NCBI GenBank assembly: GCA_002839765.1
Contig: PGYR01000011.1
Location: 1 to 64,000 of the forward strand
Reading direction: 5' to 3'
Length of the DNA stretch: 64,000 nucleotides
DNA from: Ignavibacteriae bacterium HGW-Ignavibacteriae-4
GTDB taxonomy: Bacteria; Bacteroidota; Ignavibacteria; Kapaibacteriales; UBA2268
Shown: one piece after another, positions 16,330 through 27,229 of the stretch
Layout: the number at the start of each line of letters is the position of its first letter
How positions within the stretch are numbered: the stretch's first letter is position 1
The notes under the pieces: generated by a model
Told to the model about the DNA's origin: nothing
Seen by the model: only the letters and a program-made list of their open reading frames with translations
Database searches by the model: none
Program-made: the position numbers and the translations under genes

Positions 16330-17859
16330 ATGATAAAACAAGAAATAGAAAATATAGAACTCGGCTACCTTACTTCTGACGATTACGTAGAACTAAAAAA
16401 CGCCATGATAGAATCTTATGCTAATATGCCACATGATTACTGGGAAGAGTTCCAGATAAAAACTCTAATAGATAAATTCCCAGATGGACAAGTAGTAATA
16501 AAGGTCAACAATCAGTTGGCAGGTTGTGCATTATCAATACTAGTCAATTCATCCAAAGTAGAAAGCAATCACACATACAACGAAATAACTGGCAACTGTA
16601 CATTCAGCACCCACAAGCCAAATGGTGAAGTACTTTACGGTGTAGATGTATTCATCAAGCCAGAATTCCGTGGTCTTAGATTAGCTAGAAGGCTCTATGA
16701 TTATAGAAAAGAACTTTGTGAGAAATTAAATCTCAAGGGAATTGCCTTTGGTGGACGGATACCTAACTACCATCAATACGAAGACGAGATTTCGCCAAAA
16801 GAATACATAGAAAAAGTTAGAAGAAAAGAAATTGATGATCCAGTTTTGAACTTTCAGATTTCAAATGATTTCCATCCATCTAGAATACTTAAAGGGTATT
16901 TGGAAGGTGACAAGCAATCAAGTGAATATGCTGTACTGCTGAAATGGGATAATATATATTACGAGAAGAAATCGAAAGAAGCTGTTTCTCAGAAAAAGAT
17001 AGTACGATTGGGACTTATACAATGGCAGATGAGACCATATAATGACCTTGAAGAATTGATGCAACAAGTAGAATATTTTATTGATACTGTATCTGGCTAT
17101 AGATCAGACTTCGCACTATTCCCAGAGTTTTTCAATGCACCGCTAATGGCAGAAAACAATCATCTTTCCGAATCAGAAGCAATTCGTGAGCTAGCAAAAC
17201 ATACTGAGATTATAGTTCAGAAAATATCAGAACTAGCTATATCTTACAATATAAATGTAATAACAGGAAGTATGCCTGAGATAAAGGACAACCTCTTGTT
17301 CAATGTAGGGTATCTATGTCGCCGTGATGGTACTACTGAGAGATACGAGAAGCTACACGTCACTCCGGATGAGGCGAGAATATGGGGAATGCAAGGTGGG
17401 TATGAACTAAAAGCATTTGATACGGATTGCGGAAAAATTGGGATTCTGATATGCTATGACGTAGAGTTCCCAGAGCTTAGTCGCCTATTGGCTGATGAAG
17501 GTATGGATATACTTTTCATTCCATTCCTAACAGACACACAAAATGGTTACTCTCGTGTACGTAATTGTGCCCAAGCTAGAGCAATTGAAAATGAGTGCTA
17601 TGTTGCGATAGCTGGTAGTGTAGGGAATCTACCAAAAGTACATAATATGGATATACAGTTTGCGCAATCAATGGTATTTACTCCTTGCGATTTTGCATTC
17701 CCTGCTAGTGGAATAAAAGCAGAAGCAACTACTAATACTGAGATGATACTAATTGCTGATGTTGATATAGATTTACTACGTGAGCTAAATCAATTCGGTA
17801 GTGTAAAGAACTTACGTGATAGAAGAAAAGATTTATTCACTTTGAAGAGAAATAAGTAA
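16330..17859 (+). CDS. GNAT acetyltransferase / carbon-nitrogen hydrolase fusion
   Basis: A 509-residue two-domain protein. Residues about 5-210 form a GNAT N-acetyltransferase (acetyl-CoA-binding region VDVFIKPEFRGLRLARRLYD, matching the R/Q-x-x-G-x-G/A loop). Residues about 225-505 form a nitrilase-type amidohydrolase with the triad Glu266 (FPEFFN), Lys341 (YEKLHV) and Cys375 (ILICYDVEFPE). The same pairing is known as a family in Bacteroidota and Actinobacteria; its substrate has not been assigned by this sequence. Expected activities are acetyl transfer to an amine and hydrolysis of an amide. No signal peptide, so cytoplasmic. Single gene, divergent from the TspO-like gene. Confidence 0.92.
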   Translation: MIKQEIENIELGYLTSDDYVELKNAMIESYANMPHDYWEEFQIKTLIDKFPDGQVVIKVNNQLAGCALSILVNSSKVESNHTYNEITGNCTFSTHKPNGEVLYGVDVFIKPEFRGLRLARRLYDYRKELCEKLNLKGIAFGGRIPNYHQYEDEISPKEYIEKVRRKEIDDPVLNFQISNDFHPSRILKGYLEGDKQSSEYAVLLKWDNIYYEKKSKEAVSQKKIVRLGLIQWQMRPYNDLEELMQQVEYFIDTVSGYRSDFALFPEFFNAPLMAENNHLSESEAIRELAKHTEIIVQKISELAISYNINVITGSMPEIKDNLLFNVGYLCRRDGTTERYEKLHVTPDEARIWGMQGGYELKAFDTDCGKIGILICYDVEFPELSRLLADEGMDILFIPFLTDTQNGYSRVRNCAQARAIENECYVAIAGSVGNLPKVHNMDIQFAQSMVFTPCDFAFPASGIKAEATTNTEMILIADVDIDLLRELNQFGSVKNLRDRRKDLFTLKRNK

Positions 17860-17920
17860 CTATTTTAAGAAATTATTGTTTAACCATTAGTTTTTTTTAA
17901 CAAATCAAAAATTTAGAGAT

Positions 17921-19825
17921 ATGAAAACACTATTACTTCTAATATGTGCTAGCATAGCACTATCAATAAACACTTATGCTCAAAAGACAGGAAGTTTCAA
18001 TGAAACAATTACTTTCAATGGAGAGCAAAGAACTGTTTCTTTCTATGTCCCATTAAATTATAGTCCGGATTCTACTTATAAACTAATGGTTGGACTTCAT
18101 GGGGCTGGTGACAATTCGAGTAATTACAGAGCAGCCATTCATAGTACATTAAAATGGGAAACTGTAATACCTAATACTATTTTTGTTTATCCTGATGGTG
18201 GTAGTGATCAGTCAAGAGATTTTTATGCTCCTGCTGGCGATGAACAAATTATAAATGAAGCTATAAATAAAGCTAAATCATTATATTCAAATATAGACAA
18301 TGACGAAATAATCTTACAAGGGTTCTCGTTAGGTGGTCGTAGTGCTTTGATTTTTGGACTAGACAACCCTGAAACGTTTAAAGGTTTAGTTCTGAATACT
18401 CCAGCAATTCAAGGTATTTATGATTTAGAAAATAAACTGGGTCTTGATTATTCAATTAATTACAAGAACTCAAGTAAAATACCAATTGCTATAGTTCACG
18501 GGGAAGATGATTTCGCTTATTTAGAAATCAATCAAAAATTAGAAAAGAAAATAATTAAAGAAAATGGGATAGTATATAGAGTTCAAATTACAAATATGCC
18601 ACATACAATACCACCATCTCAAATTGAAGTTAATTTCTTCAACTTTATAAATAATCCATATCGTGATGGAGTAGATATTCAAATGGTTGAATTGGATATG
18701 CCTCAAAGGACTTGTGATAATACTCTTACAACAAACTTATTAATCAGAAATTTTGGGGGTATAACTTCGGGAAAAATAAATGTTAGAGTAATAATCAATG
18801 GCAAAGTCAAGGAATTCACTCCCGATATTACTCTAGATCCATATAAAGCACTGACTATTTCACTAAATGATGATGATTTAGTCCTTCTAAGTGGTAAAAA
18901 TAATATTGAAGTTATTGCCGAACCTTCAACTGGAACAGATTTGAATGTTAATAACAATTCGATTTCTGGTGAAATTTATATGTATGTGGAATCAATAAGT
19001 GAATCACTAATCATGGGTTTTGAAGGAAATGAAAAATATACTGAAGATTGGTTCAATGAATCTGAAGGTAATTTACTTACTTGGTCTGTCGATAGCGATG
19101 TTTCTAAATCTGGTAATAATTCCATGTCAACATTCAATACAGTTTTGCTTTTTACTAGTCAAGGTCTTTCAGAGGATTTACTTTCTCCATATTTTGATTT
19201 AACGCAATTAGAAAATAAATCAGTTAGCTTCGATTACGCATTTAATTATCACAAATATACGCCACCATATTTCACACAAGACGTTATATTTACTGATACT
19301 TTGAAAGTATTTATTTCTAATGATTGTGGTGATACTTATGACTTATTATTCGAAAAATCTGGTGCCGAATTAGCTACTGCTGATGAACCAATTGTAAACC
19401 CTTTGGACATAACATCAGCTATATTTGTACCAAATAATGATGAGTGGGGAACTATTAATATAGATTTATCAGATTATAGTTTTCAATCAAATTCAACTTT
19501 GAAATTCTCATTAGTTTCAGGTCAAGGTGGCACTATGTACTTAGATAATATAAGAATCGGCGATGCCTCTTCTTCAGTAGAATTTGTTACAGAAAAAACA
19601 TTTTCAATATCTCCCAATCCAGCTAAATCTGAGATAACAATAAACGATACGAAACCTACAGCAGAGACAAAATATACTCTCACTTCATTAAATGGCACTG
19701 TTATTGACAGTTTTAATATAGAAGGTCTGAAGAGTATTAATGTCAATAGTCTTAATAGTGGAGTTTACTTCATATCTAAAACTATTGGTAATACTAAAGA
19801 GACGCATAAGTTCATAAAAGAATAG
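17921..19825 (+). CDS. Secreted esterase-like protein with T9SS sorting domain
   Basis: A 634-residue extracellular protein. Signal peptide ending NTYA with Gln next. Residues about 25-250 form an alpha/beta hydrolase of the PHB-depolymerase/LpqC esterase type: oxyanion region LMVGLHGAGDNSSNY, nucleophile in GFSLGGRSAL, a VHGEDD acid and a MPHTIP His near the domain end. About 255-350 is a CARDB-like beta domain (LDMPQRTCDNTLTTNLLIRN). About 360-545 is a jelly-roll-like domain (SFDYAFNYH, MYLDNIRIGD). The last 75 residues are a type A T9SS sorting domain beginning FSISPNPAKSEITI and ending KETHKFIKE. Likely a surface or secreted esterase. Confidence 0.85.
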   Translation: MKTLLLLICASIALSINTYAQKTGSFNETITFNGEQRTVSFYVPLNYSPDSTYKLMVGLHGAGDNSSNYRAAIHSTLKWETVIPNTIFVYPDGGSDQSRDFYAPAGDEQIINEAINKAKSLYSNIDNDEIILQGFSLGGRSALIFGLDNPETFKGLVLNTPAIQGIYDLENKLGLDYSINYKNSSKIPIAIVHGEDDFAYLEINQKLEKKIIKENGIVYRVQITNMPHTIPPSQIEVNFFNFINNPYRDGVDIQMVELDMPQRTCDNTLTTNLLIRNFGGITSGKINVRVIINGKVKEFTPDITLDPYKALTISLNDDDLVLLSGKNNIEVIAEPSTGTDLNVNNNSISGEIYMYVESISESLIMGFEGNEKYTEDWFNESEGNLLTWSVDSDVSKSGNNSMSTFNTVLLFTSQGLSEDLLSPYFDLTQLENKSVSFDYAFNYHKYTPPYFTQDVIFTDTLKVFISNDCGDTYDLLFEKSGAELATADEPIVNPLDITSAIFVPNNDEWGTINIDLSDYSFQSNSTLKFSLVSGQGGTMYLDNIRIGDASSSVEFVTEKTFSISPNPAKSEITINDTKPTAETKYTLTSLNGTVIDSFNIEGLKSINVNSLNSGVYFISKTIGNTKETHKFIKE

Positions 19826-19848
19826 TCTATATATTAGATGACAAATAA

Positions 19849-20193
19849 ATGAAATATTATAACAAAGCATTAAGTAATTACATGAACTTCAAAGGAAGAG
19901 CTAGAAGAAGAGAATTCTGGCATTTCTTTCTTGCAAATTTCATTGCTTACTTAGTGCTTTCTGTTATAGAAGTAGAATTAGGCATAGCTTATTACCTGAC
20001 GCTAACATACCTAGCATTTATATTTATACCTACTCTCAGCGTCACAGTTCGTAGATTTCATGATTTGGGTAAATCGGGTAAATATGCTCTACTTTATATT
20101 TTGATTTTCGTAGGTGCAGTAATGATAATGTACTATGCCGTACAGGAAGGCGACGAGGGTGCAAATAAATATGGTGAAAGCCCGAAGGCTTAG
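19849..20193 (+). CDS. DUF805 small membrane protein
   Basis: A 114-residue inner-membrane protein matching DUF805: MNFKGRARRREFWHFFLANF at the N-terminus, hydrophobic helices through the middle, and VRRFHDLGKSGKYALLYIL, the family signature, at about residues 65-83. The C-terminus is soluble and acidic. Function is unknown. It follows the T9SS esterase by 23 bases and converges with the next gene, with only six bases between stops. Confidence 0.92.
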   Translation: MKYYNKALSNYMNFKGRARRREFWHFFLANFIAYLVLSVIEVELGIAYYLTLTYLAFIFIPTLSVTVRRFHDLGKSGKYALLYILIFVGAVMIMYYAVQEGDEGANKYGESPKA

Positions 20194-20199
20194 AGTCAC

Positions 20200-21228
20200 C
20201 TATTCCTTGATGAATTTTAGTCTATTTACTTTCCCCGATTCTGTCGTAATTTCTAGTATATAGCTCCCCGAAATTAAACCTGTAATGTCAATTTTCAAAG
20301 AAGCATTATTACTTGTTTCTACTTTTTTCCCATGTATATTGTAAATGTTATAGCCATTATAGCCTACGCTAGAACTTACTCCTAAGTATAGATAATCATT
20401 CAGAGGGTTAGGATAAATATATATTTCTCTATTAAAGTAATTAACTTCAACTGATGTCTGAGTCGAGTTGGTCAACCATTCGAAACCACTTTCGAATAAT
20501 TCCCAATCACTCTCTATGTCATCTAACTCAGCAGCAAACTCAGTTCCGTCTCTATCATCACTTTCCTCTACTTCTAGGTGTGGACCGAGCAATAACACTC
20601 TCCCCTTTTCGTATTCAAAATTGATAATAGCAGGAGTATTTCCCGCAGAGTTCCATGTCGCTATTGTATCTATTTCTACTCCAGGGTTTGGTGTGAGTAT
20701 AGGCCCACCATAGTAAAGTACAGATATTTTATCCGAATTATTTTTGCTTATCGGGTTGTTTTGATTTAATGTTATATCAGTCATCACATAACTAGGCCAA
20801 GGTGCAACATAATTCAATGAACCATAAGCTGTTCCATCGAATAGACCTAGCTCATAAGGATACACACCGCCTTCCCAAGCAACTGTTTTGGATGCGAAAT
20901 AAGCACCAGCACATATACCAATATACCCACCACCATTAGCAACATAACTACGAATTTCGTCTATTGCATCTATGCTGATTGCAAGCTGATAATTATATGA
21001 ATATCCACCTGGGAAAACAATAGCAAGTGCATTCTTGTTCCAAGTATCAGCATTCAGATCAGCAGCATATAACCTTGTATGAGTTACATTCTGGTAATCG
21101 AAAAAGTGCTCCAAAGCAATAATCCCATCTTCCCAAGTCCCATCATCTGAGTAAATTAAAACCTCTTGTGATTGGACACTGAAAGATAGGATTATAAATG
21201 TAATTGTCGTTATTACTAAGTTTCGCAT
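20200..21228 (-). CDS. Secreted BPL_N-domain protein with T9SS sorting domain
   Basis: A 342-residue exported protein. Signal peptide to about FSVQS, with Gln next (QEVLIYSDDGTW). Residues about 20-250 resemble the N-terminal domain of biotin-protein ligase (class I glutamine-amidotransferase-like fold): FPGGYSYNYQ, then GGGYIGICAGAYFAS with the nucleophile-elbow Cys, and later KGRVLLLGPHLEVEE. The last 80 residues are a T9SS sorting domain (IYIYPNPLNDYLYL, ending KVNRLKFIKE). The catalytic role is not established in such secreted members. Convergent with the DUF805 gene. Confidence 0.83.
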   Translation of the reverse strand: MRNLVITTITFIILSFSVQSQEVLIYSDDGTWEDGIIALEHFFDYQNVTHTRLYAADLNADTWNKNALAIVFPGGYSYNYQLAISIDAIDEIRSYVANGGGYIGICAGAYFASKTVAWEGGVYPYELGLFDGTAYGSLNYVAPWPSYVMTDITLNQNNPISKNNSDKISVLYYGGPILTPNPGVEIDTIATWNSAGNTPAIINFEYEKGRVLLLGPHLEVEESDDRDGTEFAAELDDIESDWELFESGFEWLTNSTQTSVEVNYFNREIYIYPNPLNDYLYLGVSSSVGYNGYNIYNIHGKKVETSNNASLKIDITGLISGSYILEITTESGKVNRLKFIKE

Positions 21229-21249
21229 TAGGTTTTGTATTTTGATTAA

Positions 21250-21257
21250 TAACTTTG
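21250..21257 (+). promoter_or_regulatory. Candidate -7 element before the tag gene
   Basis: TAACTTTG fits TAnnTTTG. It lies about 65 bases ahead of the glycosylase start. A TTTTG at 21233-21237 is only 12 bases upstream, too close for a normal -33, so only the -7 part is supported. Confidence 0.3.
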
Positions 21258-21320
21258 TCTAATATAATGACTTTTTTAGTCACAATTATTTTATAAATTC
21301 TATAAAAAAGGATAACGAAA

Positions 21321-21884
21321 ATGGAAGAAAAGATTATAGTAAGATGCCCTTGGTGTGGTGATGACCCATTGTATATGGAATATCACGACAAGGAATGGGG
21401 CAAGCCACTACATGATGACCAAAAACTGTTTGAATTTCTGGTACTCGAATCTTTTCAAGCTGGACTGAGTTGGATAACAATACTTAGGAAAAGAGAGAAT
21501 TTCCGAGTGGCATTCGATAATTTCGATGCAAAGAAAGTAGCGAAATATGGTGAGAAAGAGATAGTAAAATTACTTGCTGATAGTGGAATAGTTAGAAATA
21601 GAGCCAAGATAGAAGCTGCTATAAATAACGCTAATATCTTTCTTGAAATTCAGAAAGAACATAGTACATTCGACAAATATATATGGCAGTTTGTTGACTA
21701 CAAACCAATTTTAAATAAAAGACGTAGTATGACAGAGGTTCCAGCCATAACTCCCGAAGCTACACAGATGAGCAAAACGCTCAAGAAGCGCGGCTTCAAG
21801 TTCATAGGCCCAACTACTAGCTATGCGTTTATGCAAGCAACGGGAATGGTGAACGACCACTTTGTTGGTTGTGATTTTTATTAA
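21321..21884 (+). CDS. tag: DNA-3-methyladenine glycosylase I
   Basis: Base-excision repair enzyme that removes 3-methyladenine from DNA. Nearly every Tag landmark is visible: RCPWCGDDPLYMEYHDKEWG at the N-terminus (first zinc ligands Cys and His, and the conserved DxEWG), ESFQAGLSWITILRKRE (helix-hairpin-helix region), and KKRGFKFIGPTTSYAFMQATG with terminal NDHFVGC giving the last His and Cys zinc ligands. At 187 residues it is full length. No operon partner on this strand. Confidence 0.97.
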   Translation: MEEKIIVRCPWCGDDPLYMEYHDKEWGKPLHDDQKLFEFLVLESFQAGLSWITILRKRENFRVAFDNFDAKKVAKYGEKEIVKLLADSGIVRNRAKIEAAINNANIFLEIQKEHSTFDKYIWQFVDYKPILNKRRSMTEVPAITPEATQMSKTLKKRGFKFIGPTTSYAFMQATGMVNDHFVGCDFY

Positions 21885-21893
21885 TAAGTTATA

Positions 21894-22325
21894 CTAACCC
21901 TCAACAACTGCTTTTATTTGCTCCAACATAGCTGGTAATCCGTCTTGAGTATGCTTGTGACTTTCTTCGCTACGGAAGCCCTCTTGTACCCATGTAAAAA
22001 CCGATTTACCATCGCCAATATCATCTATCAGATAAGTAACGATGAAATAATTTTCTAATTTATCTTCTAAACCCGAAAACCCACTCCAATAGTTGTATTT
22101 GAGTAATTTATTTGGCTCGTTTTCTAATACATTACCCTTATCTTTGTAGTGCTGACCCTCATATTCCCCTTGGAATATAATAGGACTTCCAACTTTCCAA
22201 TCAGTGATAGTTTCAGTTCCGTACAGATATACTTTTATCTTATCAGGATTAGTCATTGCATCCCAAACATCTGCTGGCGAGCCATCTATTTCTATACTAT
22301 GTGTTACGCTTAGGTTTTTGTTCAT
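21894..22325 (-). CDS. SRPBCC (AHSA1-like) domain protein
   Basis: A 143-residue START/Bet-v1-fold protein of the Aha1-C-terminal (AHSA1) group. N-terminal SIEIDGSPADVWDAMTNPDKIKVYLYGTE is the usual opening of the family, followed by WKVGSPIIFQGE, NEPNKLLKYNYWSG and the C-terminal helix at LPAMLEQIKAVVEG. Members bind hydrophobic ligands; the specific ligand is unknown. The start overlaps the stop of the small membrane protein gene upstream by four bases, so they are coupled. Confidence 0.9.
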   Translation of the reverse strand: MNKNLSVTHSIEIDGSPADVWDAMTNPDKIKVYLYGTETITDWKVGSPIIFQGEYEGQHYKDKGNVLENEPNKLLKYNYWSGFSGLEDKLENYFIVTYLIDDIGDGKSVFTWVQEGFRSEESHKHTQDGLPAMLEQIKAVVEG

Positions 22326-22591
22326 TTTATTTTTTTATATTTTGTAAAAAATTTTCTCTTTAAATATACAACAATCAAAACAATAACTATATATATTATA
22401 AAACTCGATATTAGTAATTGTGAAAGTGACATAGTATGAACATTCTTCCCAATTAATAATAACAATAAGTAGCTTGGGATTTGGAATACACTTGATAAAG
22501 CATGCAAAACATCTGAATCTAATTTAATCGATAAATAGATTAGTGTGCAAATTGTCAATGATACTAATACTGCTAAACCTAATTTTCTCAT
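22322..22591 (-). CDS. Small membrane protein, unknown
   Basis: An 89-residue protein with three hydrophobic stretches (LGLAVLVSLTICTLIYLSI, VFQIPSYLLLLLIGK, ISSFIIYIVIVLIVVYL) and a basic tail KRKFFTKYKKIK, so an inner-membrane protein with a cytoplasmic C-terminus by the positive-inside rule. I do not recognise a family. Coupling to the AHSA1-like gene by a four-base overlap supports it being real. It lies 16 bases after the metalloprotease gene. Confidence 0.65.
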   Translation of the reverse strand: MRKLGLAVLVSLTICTLIYLSIKLDSDVLHALSSVFQIPSYLLLLLIGKNVHTMSLSQLLISSFIIYIVIVLIVVYLKRKFFTKYKKIK

Positions 22592-22607
22592 AGCCTAATC
22601 CTAAGAC

Positions 22608-24119
22608 CTACTTCTTTATTACTTTCGAATAAAATACGCCGTTGTTAGAAGTAACTCGTAGGTGATAAACACCAGAATATAAGTTCTCGAGACTAATTGC
22701 ATTATTGCCCTTAGTAACTGAACCACTAAACACAACGTTTCCTAGATTATCAAATATACTAACTTCGTAGCTCGAATATTCCAGATTTCTTATTTCAATT
22801 CTATCACTTGTTGGATTTGGATAAACAAATAAGTCCAAACTCTCTTTCGATTCTCCAACAGATGATTCTGTCTTAGGTATAACTACTATCTCAATTATTG
22901 ATTTATTAGATGCCCCTTCTGTATTAGTAGCCATAAATGAAACTTTAAATTTCCCTGGTGTAGCGAATAGAATAATAGGATTCTGCTCTTTCGAAGTAGC
23001 TGGTGTTCCACCTTCAAAAGTCCATTCCCACTTTATAGGATTACCACAAGATATATCTGTAAATGTTATACTTTCACCCTGTTCTATTAAATTCGTTGAA
23101 GCTGTGAATTTAGAATTTGGTACAGCTGGTTTATAATATTGATAAGTTCCTGTGGCTATTAGATTTTTTATTTGCCACAGACTAATTCTAGTAGGATGAT
23201 AGTTAAGAGCATCTAGCATTCTAGCTACCTGACCTTTGGTAAACATACTATAGCAATCAGTATAATCCATATAGTTATCACCATTCGCTGGATGTCCACA
23301 ACTGAAAGTACCATCTTCACAACCAGCAGATTGCAAAGTAGATGGAGTGTCATCTACATAATCATTTTCACCCTCGCACCCACCATCAAATGTATGAGCC
23401 AAGTTTAGCCAATGTCCAAATTCGTGAGTAAATACAGATTGAAAATTTGGGTCGGCGAATGAACTACCTTTATTACCCAAATAGCTGTAATTATAGACTA
23501 TTCTCGCCAAATTATTGTCAGACATAGCAGTATTAGGATACCACGCTATTCCCGAAGCATTAGTAATACCGTTATTATACAAATCAAGCATAATATAAAC
23601 ATTCATATACTTATAATTATCCCATGCGTAAGTTCTTACACTGTCATCATAATTAAGATAATTACCGAAGCCAGCATTATTCGGATGATATGTAATACCA
23701 TTTGTAGGTTTACCCTCCGGATCTATTGTGGCCAATGCAAATGTAATATTTAGCTTTCCCCTTCTATCCATAAAGTACGGATCTACACTATCGTAATCAT
23801 CGTTCAATCCATTCATATCCCTATTCACAATATCTAAAGCAGATTGGATTTGTTCAAGTGGTACCGTTGTTTCTGCGTTATCAGCAAATACGTGAAACAC
23901 AACTGGTATAACGTAGTGCTGCACACAATCGAATGATTCGCTAGTACTAGATACCCCGCTTTGAAATTTATTATTCTTTGCAATGTAAGTAGCAACTTCA
24001 TCGAAATTATCAGAAGGGTTTACTCCACATTTTATGTCGGAAGCCGTTTGTATTTGCTGAGTATAAGCATTTGAAAATGCAATTATAAATACAAGTGTTA
24101 GTATAAATATATTTTTCAT
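22608..24119 (-). CDS. Secreted M43 metalloprotease with PKD and T9SS sorting domains
   Basis: A 503-residue extracellular zinc protease of the pappalysin (M43) type. Signal peptide ending NAYT with Gln next. The zinc motif HEFGHWLNLAH is at residues 232-242, with the expected downstream Met-turn region (YMDYTDCYSMFTKGQ). A PKD-like domain follows (ITFTDISCGNPIKWEW, then TFEGGTPATSKEQNP), and the last 75 residues are a T9SS sorting domain (FVYPNPTSDRIEI, ending SKVIKK). The start is the ATG before KNIFILTL; the frame runs 18 codons further into the upstream acetyltransferase gene. Probably a nutrient-acquiring or processing protease at the cell surface. Confidence 0.92.
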   Translation of the reverse strand: MKNIFILTLVFIIAFSNAYTQQIQTASDIKCGVNPSDNFDEVATYIAKNNKFQSGVSSTSESFDCVQHYVIPVVFHVFADNAETTVPLEQIQSALDIVNRDMNGLNDDYDSVDPYFMDRRGKLNITFALATIDPEGKPTNGITYHPNNAGFGNYLNYDDSVRTYAWDNYKYMNVYIMLDLYNNGITNASGIAWYPNTAMSDNNLARIVYNYSYLGNKGSSFADPNFQSVFTHEFGHWLNLAHTFDGGCEGENDYVDDTPSTLQSAGCEDGTFSCGHPANGDNYMDYTDCYSMFTKGQVARMLDALNYHPTRISLWQIKNLIATGTYQYYKPAVPNSKFTASTNLIEQGESITFTDISCGNPIKWEWTFEGGTPATSKEQNPIILFATPGKFKVSFMATNTEGASNKSIIEIVVIPKTESSVGESKESLDLFVYPNPTSDRIEIRNLEYSSYEVSIFDNLGNVVFSGSVTKGNNAISLENLYSGVYHLRVTSNNGVFYSKVIKK

Positions 24120-24133
24120 TAAAGTTTCAAGTT

Positions 24134-24628
24134 TTATATTCTGTAATATACTGAATTTGGAATACCATCGCAAGAGTCAATTTTCCAAAATTTCATGCCT
24201 GTTTTCTCTAATACTGTTATCGAAGCGATATTATCTTGTGAAGCTCGACCTATAATCTCAGTCAAACCGAGTGTGTTGAAACCATATTTTAATACAGAGT
24301 TAGCTGACTCAGTAGCATAGCCGTTTCTCCAATACTTCCTGTGAAACCGAAACCCAATATCAGTAAACCCTTCGTCGTGATATTTCAACCCACACCACCC
24401 TAAGAATGTATTACTTTCCTTCTCAATGACTGCCCAGCGGCCATAGCCATTCTTTTTGTAGTCATTGTAATTAGAAAGAAACTCACGAGCATTTTCCACT
24501 GACCCAAAGGCTACATCACCAGTATATCTAAGAACTTCCTCATCAGAGTTCAGTTCATATATTTCCTCAGCATCGGAAAGAGTGAATTCTCTGAGCATTA
24601 AACGTGGTGTTTGGAGGATGGTTTTCAT
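24134..24628 (-). CDS. GNAT N-acetyltransferase (RimJ/RimL type)
   Basis: A 164-residue GNAT protein of the ribosomal-protein-acetyltransferase-like group: TPRLMLREFTLSDAEEIYEL at the N-terminus, FLGWCGLKYHDEGFTDIGF, the acetyl-CoA loop RKYWRNGYATESANSVLKYGF, then IIGRASQDNIASITVLEKTGMKF. All family motifs are intact. The substrate is unknown. It lies between the DUF1361 gene (two bases before) and the metalloprotease gene (14 bases after), in a minus-strand operon. Confidence 0.92.
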   Translation of the reverse strand: MKTILQTPRLMLREFTLSDAEEIYELNSDEEVLRYTGDVAFGSVENAREFLSNYNDYKKNGYGRWAVIEKESNTFLGWCGLKYHDEGFTDIGFRFHRKYWRNGYATESANSVLKYGFNTLGLTEIIGRASQDNIASITVLEKTGMKFWKIDSCDGIPNSVYYRI

Positions 24629-24630
24629 AA

Positions 24631-25329
24631 CTAAACCTTTATATCAGACAAGGTTCTATTTTCATTTGATTTCTGAAAATATTTAAGCGTAAAATATACA
24701 AAAGTTAGAAACAATCCCATTAATATTGTCATTCCCCATGTCCTTGGGTGTTGAAAAGGATTAATAAATCTGTGAAGTATATCATTAAATAATAAAATTG
24801 GATTAGTCAATATATCCCAACTATTCCATCTGAGGAATCGACCAATATAAACACCAAAACCACTTATAAATAAAAACATAATGGAGAAAGCAGAAATATA
24901 TCTGGGGTTTAATCTGAATGAGAATAAATTTTCAATCTGAAATAAGCTAATAAAACCAAACAATAAACCAGTCCAAGCAAAGGAGAGAATGAGCATCAAA
25001 TCGAACCAGATAGGTACATTAGATTGCAGCTTCAAGTGGAATAAGTCGGTCAGAATATATGGTGCATTAGGGAAAAAGGCTATCCAAGATAGTAGTAGGC
25101 TAGTCAGAAATATTTTGTTATCCTTAACCTTTGGGAATAGGACCATAGAAAAACTTAACAACCAAGGTAGAAAGGCTAGAAATAGATTCCAATTTAAAAA
25201 TAAATACACTTTAGTATCAGAATAAATATATCTAAATAAAGATAAACCAATACAACCAATGGACGATATAGAAAGAAGTAGAATTTCATTTAATCTATTG
25301 CTTTCGAGAATCCTTTTCTTTATTCCCAT
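24631..25329 (-). CDS. DUF1361 membrane protein
   Basis: An integral membrane protein with about six to seven helices matching DUF1361: YLFLNWNLFLAFLPWLLSF, SWIAFFPNAPYILTDLFHL (the hallmark FPNAPYI.TDL) and WFDLMLILSFAWTGLLFGF, later FGVYIGRFLRWNSWD. I start at the ATG before GIKKRILESN, which has AGGA six bases upstream; another ATG 22 codons earlier (25395) also has AGGA but would push the start to within 22 bases of the divergent guaA start. Function unknown. First gene of a minus-strand cluster. Confidence 0.85.
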   Translation of the reverse strand: MGIKKRILESNRLNEILLLSISSIGCIGLSLFRYIYSDTKVYLFLNWNLFLAFLPWLLSFSMVLFPKVKDNKIFLTSLLLSWIAFFPNAPYILTDLFHLKLQSNVPIWFDLMLILSFAWTGLLFGFISLFQIENLFSFRLNPRYISAFSIMFLFISGFGVYIGRFLRWNSWDILTNPILLFNDILHRFINPFQHPRTWGMTILMGLFLTFVYFTLKYFQKSNENRTLSDIKV

Positions 25330-25384
25330 TTTGTTCCTATAATTATAAATTGAAATAGCTATATAACAATACGAAATCAACTTC

Positions 25385-25412
25385 TTTTGTTTCATAATTA
25401 TTCCTATTTTTG
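25385..25412 (+). promoter_or_regulatory. Candidate guaA promoter, near-leaderless
   Basis: TTTTG at 25385-25389 and TATTTTTG at 25405-25412 fit TTTG / TAnnTTTG with a short 15-base spacer. The -7 box ends four bases before the guaA ATG, so a transcript starting a normal distance downstream would begin almost at the start codon. Confidence 0.45.
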
Positions 25413-25416
25413 TAGT

Positions 25417-26958
<1,542 letters not shown>

Positions 26959-27004
26959 TAAATAGTTTGAATGAGCGTTTCTGATAAAAAGAAGGTTTAT
27001 AACA

Positions 27005-27229
27005 ATGACAAAAGAAGCACTTATAGAAAAGACAATAAACACAATTTCGCAACTTCCAGAAGATAATATCTCGGAAGTTGCTGATTTTGCTGAGTTCCTA
27101 CTATCCAAATACGAAGACCGAATCCTCACCAAAGGCATAGAAAAGCTTGTCTCCGAATCCGAAAGTTTCTCATTTTTGAGGGAGGATGAAGTGGGGTATG
27201 GGGTTGAAGATTTGAAGGAGAGGTATTAG
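27005..27229 (+). CDS. Antitoxin of a MazF/PemK-type pair
   Basis: A 74-residue acidic protein. The N-terminus reads KEALIEKTINTISQLPEDNISEVADFAEFLLSKYE, the pattern of DUF2281-like antitoxins, and the C-terminus (FLREDEVGYGVEDLKERY) is a likely toxin-binding tail. An AAGG ribosome site lies upstream. Its TAG stop overlaps the GTG start of the toxin by one base, the usual antitoxin-first coupled arrangement. It should neutralise the ribonuclease encoded next and may bind the operator. Confidence 0.78.
   Translation: MTKEALIEKTINTISQLPEDNISEVADFAEFLLSKYEDRILTKGIEKLVSESESFSFLREDEVGYGVEDLKERY

Noticed and set aside
16330-17859. GNAT-nitrilase fusion as a novel architecture
   Set aside because: This two-domain combination is an already known protein family.
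17860-17920. TTGTTTAAC...TTAACAA as a terminator before the T9SS esterase gene
   Set aside because: The pairing is weak and A/T-only with a loop that contains the T run, so it is not convincing.
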